Assembly: GCA_025617745.1 (NCBI GenBank) | Contig: CM046861.1 | Location: 15,133,563 to 15,197,562 of the forward strand | DNA: 64,000 nucleotides | Direction: 5' to 3' | Origin: Heliocidaris erythrogramma | Lineage: Eukaryota > Echinodermata > Echinoidea > Camarodonta > Echinometridae | Made by a program: the position numbers and the translations under genes | The notes under the pieces: generated by a model | What the model was told of the DNA's origin: nothing | The model's input: the letters and a program-made list of their open reading frames with translations, nothing else | The model's database searches: none | In this document: piece after piece, positions 22,631 through 33,286 of the stretch | How positions within the stretch are numbered: position 1 is the first letter of the stretch | Layout of the letters: the number at the start of each line of letters is the position of its first letter

Positions 22631-23573
22631 GGAAGTTTGAAAGATATGTTATCATTGATAGTTTGGGGGAATAGGAAGGTTTACGATCTATGCATTGATT
22701 TGAATATGAAATTGTAGAAAGGGCATTCTACTTTGAATGTGGAAAATGAACGAAAATATTATGAATTTGTATAATACAAAGTACTGTAGGTTTTTTCCTG
22801 AAAATTATACCAGAAGTTGTAATCGACGAAATAAATCATTGGCATGGTTGGATGAAACTGTTTTCACATAACAGTTTATCGATTGGCAGGTTTTTAATGG
22901 GAATAGGAAGAATTGCTTTACTGAGCATCAAAATGGTAAATTGGTCACAGGGAATCCACTTACAAGACTTGAAAGTGTAAAATAAATGGAAAATTATGAT
23001 TTTGTATAATAAAAAGTTGTCTTTTCCTGAAAATGAGATCCAACGTAATCGACGAAATAAATCATTGGCATGATTTGATGATACTGTTTTCACAATACGG
23101 TTAATCGATTGGCAAGTTTTTAATGGTATAGGAAGAACTGTTTTAATGCATAGCGTATTGCTGTAATTAGCAGTGGAATAGTAATATAGATTTTCCCGCT
23201 AGATTTCATATTTTTGTCAGTCAAATTAATTTAGATGCATTCTAATTCAGACACTATCGTCTAACGATCGATATCGGTCTTTCAAATTTTTTGAACTGAA
23301 ATTCATTTATGGACAAGATTATTTCAATTAATATCATTCTATTTTTCTTTATCCGCATTCGATTTATTTTCAGGGCATTCAAATTAGCGATCGTTCTTAC
23401 GAATTCGTTTAAGTACTATACGGTTTCAAATTTCGTTCATTAGATTTCAATGTTCATGCATTCAAATTAAGAAAGTACCCCAGAGGGGCCTGTTTGGGCA
23501 TTCACTTTCATTTTAAGGAATTCATTTTAAAATCAGAGATTCGTTGATCAACTTTCACGGATTTCGAGGTTTG
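22631..23573. repeat. Diverged ~240-bp direct repeats
   Basis: The block GTAATCGACGAAATAAATCATTGGCAT with its surroundings occurs at about 22818, 23046 and again at 25100, each with the same neighbours (TTGATTTTGTATAAT upstream; GTTTTCACA and GATTGGCA downstream). The first two are tandem. From 23200 to 23570 the sequence is AT-rich with many GAATTC-like words. Confidence 0.6.
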
Positions 23574-23574
23574 T

Positions 23575-24023
23575 AAAGACCTCAGCCTGACCCAAAACAA
23601 CCATATATTGACGTAAAGCTTAGTAAACAAAGAATATAATTACCCTGGGTATTCATAAATTTTCGTCTCCGTTTATCCAAAAAAAATAAAAAAAATAATT
23701 TTGTTTGGTCCGCCCCCTCCCTATGGCGTAACAACAGAGGAAACTGCAGGGGGTCGCCAGACGTGTGACGACATGTCATGTATACAGCTCCGAGTGCGTC
23801 TACACGATATGTCGTCATCAAATTTTCACCCCCCGCAAAGTAGCGTTCCTCAGAGACGGGGCCCTCGTCAGAAAAACCACCGGGGCTCAACATTCGGGAC
23901 GCTGTTACTCATTCCACAGGAAACGGAATCTCATGAAGTTGGTTTCAATTTGTTCAGAAAATATATAGCTCCCCGTGGATGAATAAAGGGTATATTTCAA
24001 AATTCGGTCAGGCTGAGGTCTTT
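23575..24023. mobile_element. TIR element with 18-bp perfect ends
   Basis: AAAGACCTCAGCCTGACC at 23575-23592 is the exact reverse complement of 24006-24023. The 449-bp element encodes nothing recognisable and has no clear target duplication. Its superfamily is unknown. Confidence 0.65.
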
Positions 24024-26109
24024 AATGATGTGCATGCGTGTGCCTCTTTGTCTTTGTATACATTTGTCTTTTTGCCTCTATTTAAGAAATAGACTTGTTT
24101 TTTATTAAGATTTATACATTTTAACCTCTCTTCATATATTTATGAATGGGATTTATTTTTGATTCATAACATATATGTATCAAATTCTATAAAAAACTTT
24201 CACATTTTATGTAATGACTGAATGATTGATTTCTACGTTTTCTTCAGTATTGATTTGTAACGTTGTGGAATGTCTTTCTTTTCATAGAAGGGTATGTATG
24301 TATGTATGCCTCAATCAGCCTTCTCCTATCCTCGTTTGAATTTTTCCTGTAGCGAACTGGGTGATAATCTGCCATTTTTTTCAATGTGAAACGGATAGGA
24401 GGTAAACGTGGTACTCATAAGCGCAACATGTAGAATGACCGAGGGCTTCCTAGCTCCCATTTTTAAAGGTTTTCCAAAAACTTACAATACACATTAAATC
24501 GAATGCACTTATTTAAAACTTGCCAGCCTTTTGATGAAATTGAATGACCGAAGAGTAGCAGAAGCCGGTTGCAGGTGAAATTGGATGCTTCGATTTCAAA
24601 CTTTTGCATGTACGTCAAATTTGAATGAAGAATTTTAAAACTCTGTTGCACAAAAAGTTCATTTGCACGCGTATAAATGACTTTGGATGCTCACTGGTTT
24701 AAATCGTTTGCTCTTTCTTCAGATGAGAATGAACCATTTGAAGAATTTGTTGCACGAATAGTGAATTTGGACGAATCAAAGTGATTTGATTGCTCTTTCC
24801 TTAAAGCGTTTGCTCTTAATAGGAATCTTGACGACCCATTTGAAAAATTCGTTGCACAGATCACGAATTTGAAGGAGCAAAAACGAAACTGCATTTACAT
24901 GTACCATGGCGATCATATCGTTTGTGAATTCGAATGCTCGAAATGTGAAATAGATTGAACAAACTGTGAAATTGAACGGGAAAACCTATAGTAATGGTGA
25001 CTAAGGAATCCAATTACAAGATTTGAAAGTGTAGAATAAGTGGAAAATTATGATTTTGTATATGTAAAGTATGTCTTTTCTGAAAATGAGATCCAACTTC
25101 GTAATCGACGAAATAAATCATTGGCATAGTTGGATGATACTGTTTTCACATTACAGTTTATTGATTGGCAAGTGTTAAAAGGGAATATCCATGTAGGAAG
25201 GGTTGTTTTTTATGCATGTTGCATTAATTAGCATTGGAATAGTAAATTGATGACAAGGGAATCCATGTAGATGATTCAGTATAATATGTTAATGTGAGAC
25301 TCTGTGGTCTCACAATGCAGCTCTTGCTGTAGTGGAGCTTTGTTTAGGGAAAGAAAAGTGAAAGAATCTTCGGATTTTGGTCCGAAAATAAGAGGAATCA
25401 TTTAGGCTCTATGGTGGAGAGAGCTTGAAGCCTAAACGTTGAGGTCTCAACTGGCTTAGTGCCATCTACGTTGGCTTTTTGTTTAGCATTAATGGAAATT
25501 TCGTCAGAAGAATATTTTTCACGATTTCAGACGAACTGCTTATCATTGGCAAGGATCGAAATATTTTATTACTAAAACACCGCTTCGTAGTGTCCACTGA
25601 ATAATCAAGGCCAAGTCATTGTAACTATCTGTAGTATTTTGGCATATTTTTATTGGAACATAACTTGATATCGTTGCGAGATTTGAATGAATATTGAGGA
25701 AAATGGGAACACTTCTTCATAATACCAGATGTGCTGGCCGGGTTTGACATCTTTAAAAAATGTTTCAAAACTAAGCGTAAGCCAATACGAATCTGAGATA
25801 ATTTAATAGTGATTCTAATGCGAGTAAATTAATAATTAAAATATAAATGACGGTGTCTAAGACAGAAAGTAAATCTATCACAGCATCAAGTTAAGAAAGT
25901 CTTAAATGACTTAAAAACAAAGGCAGATAAGAAAAAGTGATAAAATTAAACCGGGTTTAACATTCAGAATTGATGTAGAAATTTCGCCTTTAGTAGGCTG
26001 AAAAGTTTGGAAAGCAAAATTTTCATGATTTAGTTAAAGAATTCAATTGGAAAACAAGCTGCTGAAAACTGCTTATCCAATAAAAGCGAGCCAATGGAGT
26101 AAAGTGGAG
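24024..26109. other. No gene; short tandem repeats
   Basis: Two ~100-bp diverged tandem units lie at about 24706-24800 and 24800-24885 (GTTTGCTCTT ... ATTTGAA...ATT.GTTGCAC). A further copy of the 240-bp repeat lies at 25000-25260. The remaining sequence has no recognised feature. Confidence 0.45.
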
Positions 26110-26116
26110 TCAAAAG

Positions 26117-26155
26117 GGGCCTGAGCTTTCGATCCTAGTAGAAACTTCGTCAGAG
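26117..26155 (-). ncRNA. Hammerhead-ribozyme-like core, 3' end of PLE-2
   Basis: On the minus strand: CTGACGA (26153-26147) fits CUGANGA; then an imperfect stem (GTTTC/GGATC) with a TACTA loop; then GAAA (26130-26127). It lies downstream of the degenerate PLE-2 coding region in the same orientation, where PLE terminal repeats place it. Confidence 0.55.
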
Positions 26156-26818
26156 GCAAAAAGACAAACATAAAAAACAAGACAAGCATATATATAGACT
26201 ACAGACACAAAACAGTGCCTGTAACAGGAACTGTAAGGGGGGGCTGGGGCACAAAAAATGGAAACAAAAGGAGAGTGTGGGGAGCCAAGAGCAAGGAAGC
26301 AAGTGGGTGTGGAGCAAACACAAAGGCTTGGATATGCAAGGACAGTAAGGCTTCTTACGGAAAGTTTTGTCACCGTTTTCACCGCGGCCAAAGTTAAAAA
26401 GGCCGATTAGCGGGATTTTCTCCCGGATCTTGTCATATCCATCGGCGACTCTATGAGCCCCAAGCTCAAGTGTGGGTAATCTGTGGAAGCAAAGGATAAA
26501 TGGGGAGGCAACATCAAACAGGATAAGGAACAATGCAATGACAAGGGGTAAGAGAAAGGAAGAAGTACTGTACAAGTCCAGTACAGTGGAGTGGTAGGGC
26601 AGAAAATAAAGAGGGAGTCGAGTTGTCAGACACCATGTGCATTATATATGGCATATAGAGTAAAGTGTAGTGAAAAAATATATATTTGCTATCTACTGTA
26701 TACAAGACTATAAGATGTAAAGCATACTATATACTAAAAAATACATACATGTGCATATAAAGTCTGTAATATATGTGTCTAAACCCAACGAGGAGGTAAA
26801 ATGCAAATAAAATATTTC

Positions 26819-26851
<33 letters not shown>

Positions 26852-27004
26852 TATATATGTATATGCATGGGAGGTGTAAGGGTGCATACAGTGAGAAATA
26901 TGTAATAAAAATAGGGCACGGGGCCTGTATGGGAGATGGGAGGAGTAAAATAAACTAAATGGGAGTGGAAAGTATAATGTAAGGAAGGGGAGTAAAAAGA
27001 TGTA
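26156..27004. other. PLE-2 3' noncoding region with (TA)n tract
   Basis: Sequence between the PLE-2 stop and its terminal hammerhead-like core. It includes an interrupted (TA)n tract at 26818-26862. No independent gene. Confidence 0.5.
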
Positions 27005-28630
27005 TTAATCATTTCCCTCCTGGATGTTGAGGCCATGAGGTTGGATGGTGCGAAGTCGTCTCATCCAGTACTTCTCCCTGCTGGTACGGACTGTGTCGGG
27101 ACGGGTACCTAAAGATTCAATGCCCTGTAGAATCATATCACTGATGGAATGGTTAGGAAGCCTGGTTAAAATGGTGGCCCACTGGAGTGTCAAGCTTGGC
27201 TGTTTTGACAGTGGATCTGTGCCCATAGAAGCGTCTCTTGAGTGTGGTCTTGGTTTCCCCTACGTACTGGGTCCGGCAGACTCTGCAAGTGATGAGATAT
27301 ACAACATTAGTGGTGGAGCAAGTGATTGGTTTGGCGAGGGAGGTTGGTAGAGTTGCTGGTGAAAGTGTCGCCCTCGTGGATGTGTATAGCACATACGGTG
27401 CATTTGTTGGCTGTACATTTGAAGGTGCCGTGCTGAATGGGAGAAGAATGGCCGGTGAGAGAGGGGACTTCAGCACGAACGATGAGATCCTTGAGGTTGC
27501 GGGGGCGTCGGTAAGACAGGATTGGGGTACTGGGAACAGTACCCCAATTCTGAGACGATCAGAAGTGTTGAGAATACGGTGGTTGTCATGAAGGATATTG
27601 CGGAGAGGAGGGAGATTGGGGTGGAAGGTGGTCACGAGAGGTATTCCGTCATTGGTATCCTGGCTGTCAGTTTTCTGTTTGAGAACTTCAGATCTGGGGA
27701 GGGAAAAAACTTTGTTGATGGCTTGTTGGGCTGTCCTGGCGCTATGGCCCCTGGCTACGAGATGTCTCTTCAAGTTCCTGGCATGGAAGGAAAAGTCGGA
27801 ATCCTCAGAGCAGATACGGCGAAGTCTGAGGGCCTGACTGTAAGGGATGCCGGTTTTGCAGTGACGGGGATGGCAGCTGGATGAGTGGAGGTACTGGTGG
27901 GTATCTGTGGGTTTGGTGTAGAGAGTGGTGGTGAGACGTTTAGACTCCTTCTTGACTGTGACATTGAGGAAGTTGGTCTTCTGTTGGGAGAAATCAGAAG
28001 TGAATTTGATGGTCCTGTGGAAGGAATTGATGTGGGCAATGAATGTTTGGAGGCTGTCTTCCTCCCTGGTCCAGATGAAGAAGATGTCGTCGATGTAGCG
28101 CCACCAGATCCATGGACGACAGGGGGCTGAATCTAGCAGCTGCTGCTCCAGCTTGGTCATGAAGAGACAGGCGTAGGAAGGAGCCATCCGTGTGCCCATC
28201 GCTGTGCCGAATGCCTGTAGGTAGTGTTTGTCCATGAAAGTTGTTTTTTGTTAGTGACATGAGAGATTTGATGTCGGATACTGGGGGACTGGAGTGACCG
28301 CTGTTAGCCAATGCTGCACATGAGGCTGGAATACCTTCGTCATGGGGGATGTTGGTGTAGAGGGATGAAACATCAAAAGTGCCGATGATTGCAGTCTCGG
28401 GAATCTGGTCCTTGATGTCATTGAGTTTCCTGAGAAAGTCTGGTGTGTCATGGATGTAGGAGGGTGCAGTTGAGACAAGGGGTTTAATGTGGTGATCAAC
28501 AAAGAGGGAGATGTTCTCTGTAGGGGAACCATTTCCCGAGAGGATGGGTCGACCAGGGTTGCCAGGTTTGTGGATCTTGGAGAGGAGATAGAAACGAGCA
28601 GGTTTGGCATTAGTGGGGGAGAGAAAGAAT
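27005..28630 (-). pseudogene. Penelope-like element PLE-2: RT plus canonical GIY-YIG, frameshifted
   Basis: Minus-strand frames carry the middle and end of a classical PLE protein: ARFYLLSKIHKPGNPGRP near the right edge, FDVSSLYTNIPH (motif A), GTAMGTRMAPSYA (motif B), YIDDIFFIW (motif C), and a C-terminal GIY-YIG nuclease (VYLITCRVCRTQYVGET, then RRFYGHRS), ending GLNIQEGND. Frame changes near 28245 and 27155 break the protein. The N-terminal third is missing beyond about 28630, where PLE similarity stops. PLE 5' truncation is usual. The motifs are of the Neptune/Poseidon type (from memory), unlike the PLE at 8647-10587. Confidence 0.88.
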
Positions 28631-29799
28631 TCAATTAATAAAATTGACTATTTTGACAAACGATAGAGGCAAGGTTGGATTTTTGGTGGCTTTAGTTTAA
28701 ATGCAATCAATGCTCTGATCTGTTCCTTATTGTGCCCTTGGGGATTTTAGAATACAATCCATTTGCTACAAAATGCACACCTATTTTGTTATTTTCAGAC
28801 TGATGTGACAACCTGGAGGATAAGCAAAGTGCAAGTAAACGACACTAGATCTTGCAGGGTCTGACGGGATTTCGTCATAGCACGGAAACCCGAGTCAGAT
28901 TAGTGAGGATATGGTGTGTTTTTTTTGCAGCATTCAAAATGCTTGACGGACGTATACCACAGTCACAGGAGTCCGATCTGACAAGCGCTTTGATATGGCT
29001 GACGTTTTAGCACAGCAATTTCACTGGAGTCTGAATGGATAAGAAATTATTTGGCAGCATTTTAAATATGAGAATGACTGAGATTAGTCGAGGGTGGTAA
29101 AGCGTTACAAGGGGATTCAAGTTTCATTATCTTTGACAGATACTGTAGACTTCTTCAGATATTTTGGGATACTTTGGTTACATCATCTTTTTAGTTTCAC
29201 ATTGATAAACTTTTCAGTCTTTCAAAATTTTTGAAATAAATTTTCAGGTATCATTTATCTCTGTTATAATATCTCTGTTATAGCTGTAAATCTGATCAAT
29301 ACCGGAAAGATAATATTGTATATGAGAAGCCAAGGTATTAAAGCAATTGTTCTATTAGAGTTTTTAGAGTTTACATTGAAAAGACAGGTTAAAGAATGAG
29401 ATCTGATCACGTTTTGTTTTTAACATGTTTACTGTGATAAGCGAAAGAGGGGGATTTTGTAAGAAAAGGAAGCAAGTTTAGTCATACCTGGGCCTATTAA
29501 ATGATTGTAGCGCGTTTGTGTGAGGTATATGGTCAGGTACAATATTGTACCTCAGTTCCCTTCCAGCTGGCGATGCTAAAACAGCTACCATCTGTGTCAG
29601 TTATGTAACAGGTACGGTAGGTGGATAAGTGAAAAGGCAGAAGATCATTAATATTTTTTTTATAGACGATAGCTTCGTTCACATAATCATTGAAATTTTT
29701 GAGGAACCTTCGAAGGTAAACCCAAAGTATTTTGTTATTTTTTGCATAATTTTGTAATTCTGTATTGTATAGTTATTTTGCAATACACACGCACACTGA

Positions 29800-29805
<6 letters not shown>
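28631..29805. other. No gene recognised
   Basis: AT-rich sequence between PLE-2 and a small hairpin element. No domain-bearing frame and no clear repeat. Confidence 0.4.
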
Positions 29806-29838
<33 letters not shown>

Positions 29839-30109
29839 AACAATTAATGAAGTCCAGAGAAGACATTGGTAATGCATTGAATTCCAACTTTTCAACCTTT
29901 TCTGAGCAGAGCTTCACATACATATTTCACTTTGTTCATTACCCTGAGGAAGATCCGTGAGGATCGAAAATTTGGTGAAAATAAATATAAAAGTTGGAAT
30001 TCAATGCATTACCAATGTCTTCTCTGGACTTCATTAATTGTTTCTCTCTTCATGCTTTTCCAACACGCGGTTATGAAATATCATTATATATTCATATATA
30101 TATATATAT
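29806..30109. mobile_element. Hairpin element flanked by (TA)n, PLE-end type
   Basis: 61-bp arms 29832-29892 and 29989-30049 are reverse complements. (TA)n tracts lie outside at 29801-29820 and 30094-30109, with (GA)n on the left. The ~96-bp loop carries a hammerhead-like core. I read it as a non-autonomous copy of PLE terminal sequence, an inference from that core and from similarity of design to 39831-40774. Confidence 0.65.
29944..29969 (+). ncRNA. Compact hammerhead-ribozyme-like core
   Basis: CTGAGGA (29944-29950), then a perfect five-pair stem GATCC/GGATC closed by the tetraloop GTGA, then GAAA (29966-29969). Both boxes and stem II are intact. Helices I and III are not resolved by eye. 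Confidence 0.6.
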
Positions 30110-30264
30110 TTGTGTAAGGAAATAACATATACAACAGCTTTGGCAACTCCCGTGGAAATAAATACAATTGTGAAAGAATTGGGAGAATAATGGTTGCGTA
30201 GCTTAAATCAAAGTTCCCCAGAGCTGTCCTCCCCTTTTTGAAATTTTTGCAAAGGCTGAAAAAA

Positions 30265-30336
30265 TGTCTCCGCCGGGAATCGAACCCGGGTCGTTGGCTC
30301 AGAACGCCAATGCCTTAACCACTAGACCACGGAGAC
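30265..30336 (-). tRNA. tRNA gene, predicted anticodon TCT (Arg)
   Basis: A 72-nt cloverleaf: acceptor GTCTCCG/CGGAGAC, D stem GTCT/AGGC, anticodon stem TTGGC/GCCAA with seven-base loop GTTCTGA, T arm CCGGG-TTCGATT-CCCGG, discriminator A. A box TGGTCTAGTGG and B box GGTTCGATTCC are good, and T6 follows as a Pol III terminator. Counting from U33 gives anticodon UCU (arginine). The loop has an unusual G32, so the amino-acid assignment is tentative. Confidence 0.8.
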
Positions 30337-30677
30337 GGGTTAGTGGTTTCGGCGACACCAGATCCAATTGACCGACAGATTTTGACAAATCTTCAACCTT
30401 AATTAATTAATTCCTTTGTCGGGGGCAGGTGAGTTTTGAACAAAGACAAGCCGCGTGCCTCAGCTGGATCCAAGCGAATGCTTTAAGATACATGTATACA
30501 TTAGAATAAGTATTATTAACATTTGTGTAAGGAAATAACATATACAACAGCTTTGGCAACTCCCGTGGAAATAAATACAATTGTGAAAGAATTGGGAGAA
30601 TAATGGTTGCGTAGCTTAAATCAAAGTTCCCCAGAGCTGTCCTCCCCTTTTTGAAATTTTTGCAAAGGCTGAAAAAA

Positions 30678-30749
30678 TGTCTCCGCCGGGAATCGAACCC
30701 GGGTCGTTGGCTCAGAACGCCAATGCCTTAACCACTAGACCACGGAGAC
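30678..30749 (-). tRNA. tRNA gene, second direct copy
   Basis: Sequence identical by eye to the copy at 30265-30336, 413 bp further on, with the same promoter boxes and T6 terminator. Same tentative anticodon TCT. Confidence 0.8.
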
Positions 30750-30940
30750 GGGTTAGTGGTTTCGGCGACACCAGATCCAATTGACCGACAGATTTTGACA
30801 AATCTTCAACCTTAATTAATTAATTCCTTTGTCGGGGGCAGGTGAGTTTTGAACAAAGACAAGCCGCGTGCCTCAGCTGGATCCAAGCGAATGCTTTAAG
30901 ATACATGTATACATTAGAATAAGTATTATTAACATTTGTG

Positions 30941-30993
30941 TAAGGCATTGGCGTTCTGAGCCAACGACCCGGGTTCGATTCCCGGCGGAGACA
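30941..30993 (+). pseudogene. Truncated tRNA (5' part lost at inversion junction)
   Basis: Keeps the anticodon arm, T arm and 3' acceptor strand but lacks the 5' acceptor strand and most of the D arm, including the A box. The break falls at TAAGG, the junction of the inverted repeat. It cannot fold as a tRNA. Confidence 0.85.
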
Positions 30994-31334
30994 TTTTTTC
31001 AGCCTTTGCAAAAATTTCAAAAAGGGGAGGACAGCTCTGGGGAACTTTGATTTAAGCTACGCAACCATTATTCTCCCAATTCTTTCACAATTGTATTTAT
31101 TTCCACGGGAGTTGCCAAAGCTGTTGTATATGTTATTTCCTTACACAAATGTTAATAATACTTATTCTAATGTATACATGTATCTTAAAGCATTCGCTTG
31201 GATCCAGCTGAGGCACGCGGCTTGTCTTTGTTCAAAACTCACCTGCCCCCGACAAAGGAATTAATTAATTAAGGTTGAAGATTTGTCAAAATCTGTCGGT
31301 CAATTGGATCTGGTGTCGCCGAAACCACTAACCC

Positions 31335-31406
31335 GTCTCCGTGGTCTAGTGGTTAAGGCATTGGCGTTCTGAGCCAACGACCCGGGTTCGATTCCCGGCG
31401 GAGACA
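31335..31406 (+). tRNA. tRNA gene, inverted copy
   Basis: Complete 72-nt gene on the plus strand, matching the two minus-strand copies, with A and B boxes and T6 downstream. Same tentative anticodon TCT. Confidence 0.8.
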
Positions 31407-31501
31407 TTTTTTCAGCCTTTGCAAAAATTTCAAAAAGGGGAGGACAGCTCTGGGGAACTTTGATTTAAGCTACGCAACCATTATTCTCCCAATTCTTTCA
31501 C

Positions 31502-31504
<3 letters not shown>

Positions 31505-31537
<33 letters not shown>
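31505..31537. repeat. (TA)n microsatellite at the end of the tRNA palindrome
   Basis: Adjoins the outer boundary of the inverted repeat, as (TA)n tracts do at the other palindromes in this window. Confidence 0.85.
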
Positions 31538-31539
<2 letters not shown>

Positions 31540-32035
31540 ATATAAAAAAATGTATCTATGAACAGATTATATCATGGTCAATGTAATAAGCCAGTTCGGG
31601 GTTAGCGCATGGTACAAATGACCCCAAATATCCACAGATATTTTAGACATGGAGGGTCCCTTTATGTGCACTTCAGAAAAATAACTCTGGGAGTGATAGA
31701 GGTGCCTCATGAATAGCTTTTGTTTCCCCCTTTAAAAAGAATACTTCCACCTGGATATCATGGAATGCACCATTAGTGCATAATTGAATAATGATTACAT
31801 GACATTCATGAGCACATATCGAATATTAGTGTCAGTGGGTTTTAGAATTTGGTACAGATGACCTTTATCTGCTCATGCTCAGATTGCATCTCCGAAGTGG
31901 CTTATTCATTTGAACATGATTATGAAGTGCGCGATGAGCATGTTCAGCATAATTTTGCACAGTTTGAAACTAGAAATTTATAGGTGAGCGATCGCTTTTT
32001 TTAGAACCAGACAAAAGAAGTTAGTTAACAATTAC

Positions 32036-32082
<47 letters not shown>

Positions 32083-32398
32083 ATAATAATAAGTAAATAA
32101 ATAAAAAAGAATTTAGAAATGTTTACTGAAAAATATACACCATAAAAGAGATACGCCCTTATTTCACTCAAAGACATAGAAATATTTATGGAGTCATTTA
32201 TATTGGCATATTGGTACCAAGTATTATTGTTTAATGTATCGTATATCTTATTCTGACACCATTAATGGAATGATGATGGATTATTGTTATACAAATCTTC
32301 ACTCAACAAATAACATGAAAAGTAGTGTATTCATGGAATAATTTGTACACTAGTCGTTGGGCATGGCTATACCCATTAATATTTGATGGTATAAAAGC
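31538..32398. other. No gene; (TA)n tract
   Basis: AT-rich sequence with a (TA)n tract at 32038-32079. No recognisable frame or repeat boundary. Confidence 0.4.
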
Positions 32399-32522
32399 GT
32401 GTTTAATGTGTTGTGTCATGTACGTATAAGGAGTTCAGGTACGAGGATTAGGAAGGTTGCGTTGAGAAATTATTTTGCAGGAATTATAGAAAAGACTTGC
32501 TATTAAACCAACAACAACACAC

Positions 32523-32565
<43 letters not shown>

Positions 32566-32664
32566 CTCTCTCTCTCTCTCTCTCTCTTTCTCGTATCTCT
32601 ATTTTAAACACCGATCTTTCTCTCCCACTTTCTCTGTATTCTAGCTTTTTATTCGACTGCCTAT
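32399..32664. repeat. Direct repeat, left copy (LTR-like)
   Basis: From TTTAATGTGTTGTGTC through a poly-C/(CT)n tract to TATTCGACTGCC. It recurs at 34610-34871 with few changes apart from tract length. Directly upstream (32350-32400) is a TATAAAAG-containing block that recurs separately at 33618-33672. A solo non-autonomous LTR-type element is possible, but no primer site or coding region was seen. Confidence 0.6.
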
Positions 32665-32786
32665 TATTTGCCTGCGTTACGTTTGTATAGCGGGTAATTG
32701 TTGTTTGTCTCGTTAATGTATGCATACTTATACTTGGTAAGGGTTGTTGTCCAAGAGTAAGAAGTGATTATGCATAAGAATAGTTA

Positions 32787-33286
32787 TGTTTACACGTAGT
32801 ACATAGCATGGATGCTTTGTAAGTCTCGAAACTATTTTCATTGCGTTCATACAGGCCATGATCGATTTGCTTCTATCACCCATCGCTCTTTATTTATTCA
32901 TCGCTCACTCGCTGCCAAAACAATAATTACTGCGCCACACACGGTGACCCGAGTATAATTGGTATTGAAGTTTGTGCACAGGGGTCATATCATGCGAAGT
33001 TGCGAGTGAAGATAGCAGCGAGTGAAGCAACGATTGCGTTCACATTACAAATAGTCACAAGCGCGGTGGGTGGTCTACCGCAAAGCATCGATGCTTTGTC
33101 GCTGGATCCTGAGATTTACTCCTGCCAAACTCGCTGCCAGAATAGTTTCGAAACCTAGCTCCAACTCGCTTCTATCTCGTGACTATCTGCGTCCAGACAG
33201 CGTTTGGTCTTAAAACTATCTGGTCATGAGGAAAATAGTCTCGAAACCTAGATAGCATCGATGCTATCGGTCTACGTGTGAACGTA
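32787..33286. mobile_element. MITE with ~55-bp imperfect TIRs
   Basis: The left end (GTTTACACGTAG..., ATGCTTTG, TCTCGAAACTATTTTC) is the imperfect reverse complement of the right end 33227-33286. The interior repeats CGATGCTTTG, TCTCGAAAC and CTCGCT words. It is more CG-rich than its surroundings. Non-coding. Confidence 0.65.

Larger units (their letters stand above)
30109..31505. repeat. tRNA-bearing 413-bp unit: two direct plus inverted copies
   Basis: The unit starting near 30109 repeats at +413 (30522). Then 30941-31505 is the reverse complement of 30166-30730 over 565 bp (coordinates sum to 61671), leaving a 210-bp loop. The inversion junction is at a TAAGG shared by the unit start and the tRNA, which suggests microhomology-mediated template switching. 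A (TA)n tract adjoins the outer end at 31505. Confidence 0.9.

Noticed and set aside
23826-23890. Possible hammerhead core around CCTCGTCAGAAAAACC
   Set aside because: No GAAA box and stem II in the right order on either strand.
30820-31050. ORFs spanning the tRNA palindrome
   Set aside because: They read through tRNA sequence and repeat junctions.
29801-31505. CRISPR array or bacterial insertion
   Set aside because: Repeats are long inverted or direct duplications without regular spacers, and the gene content is eukaryotic.
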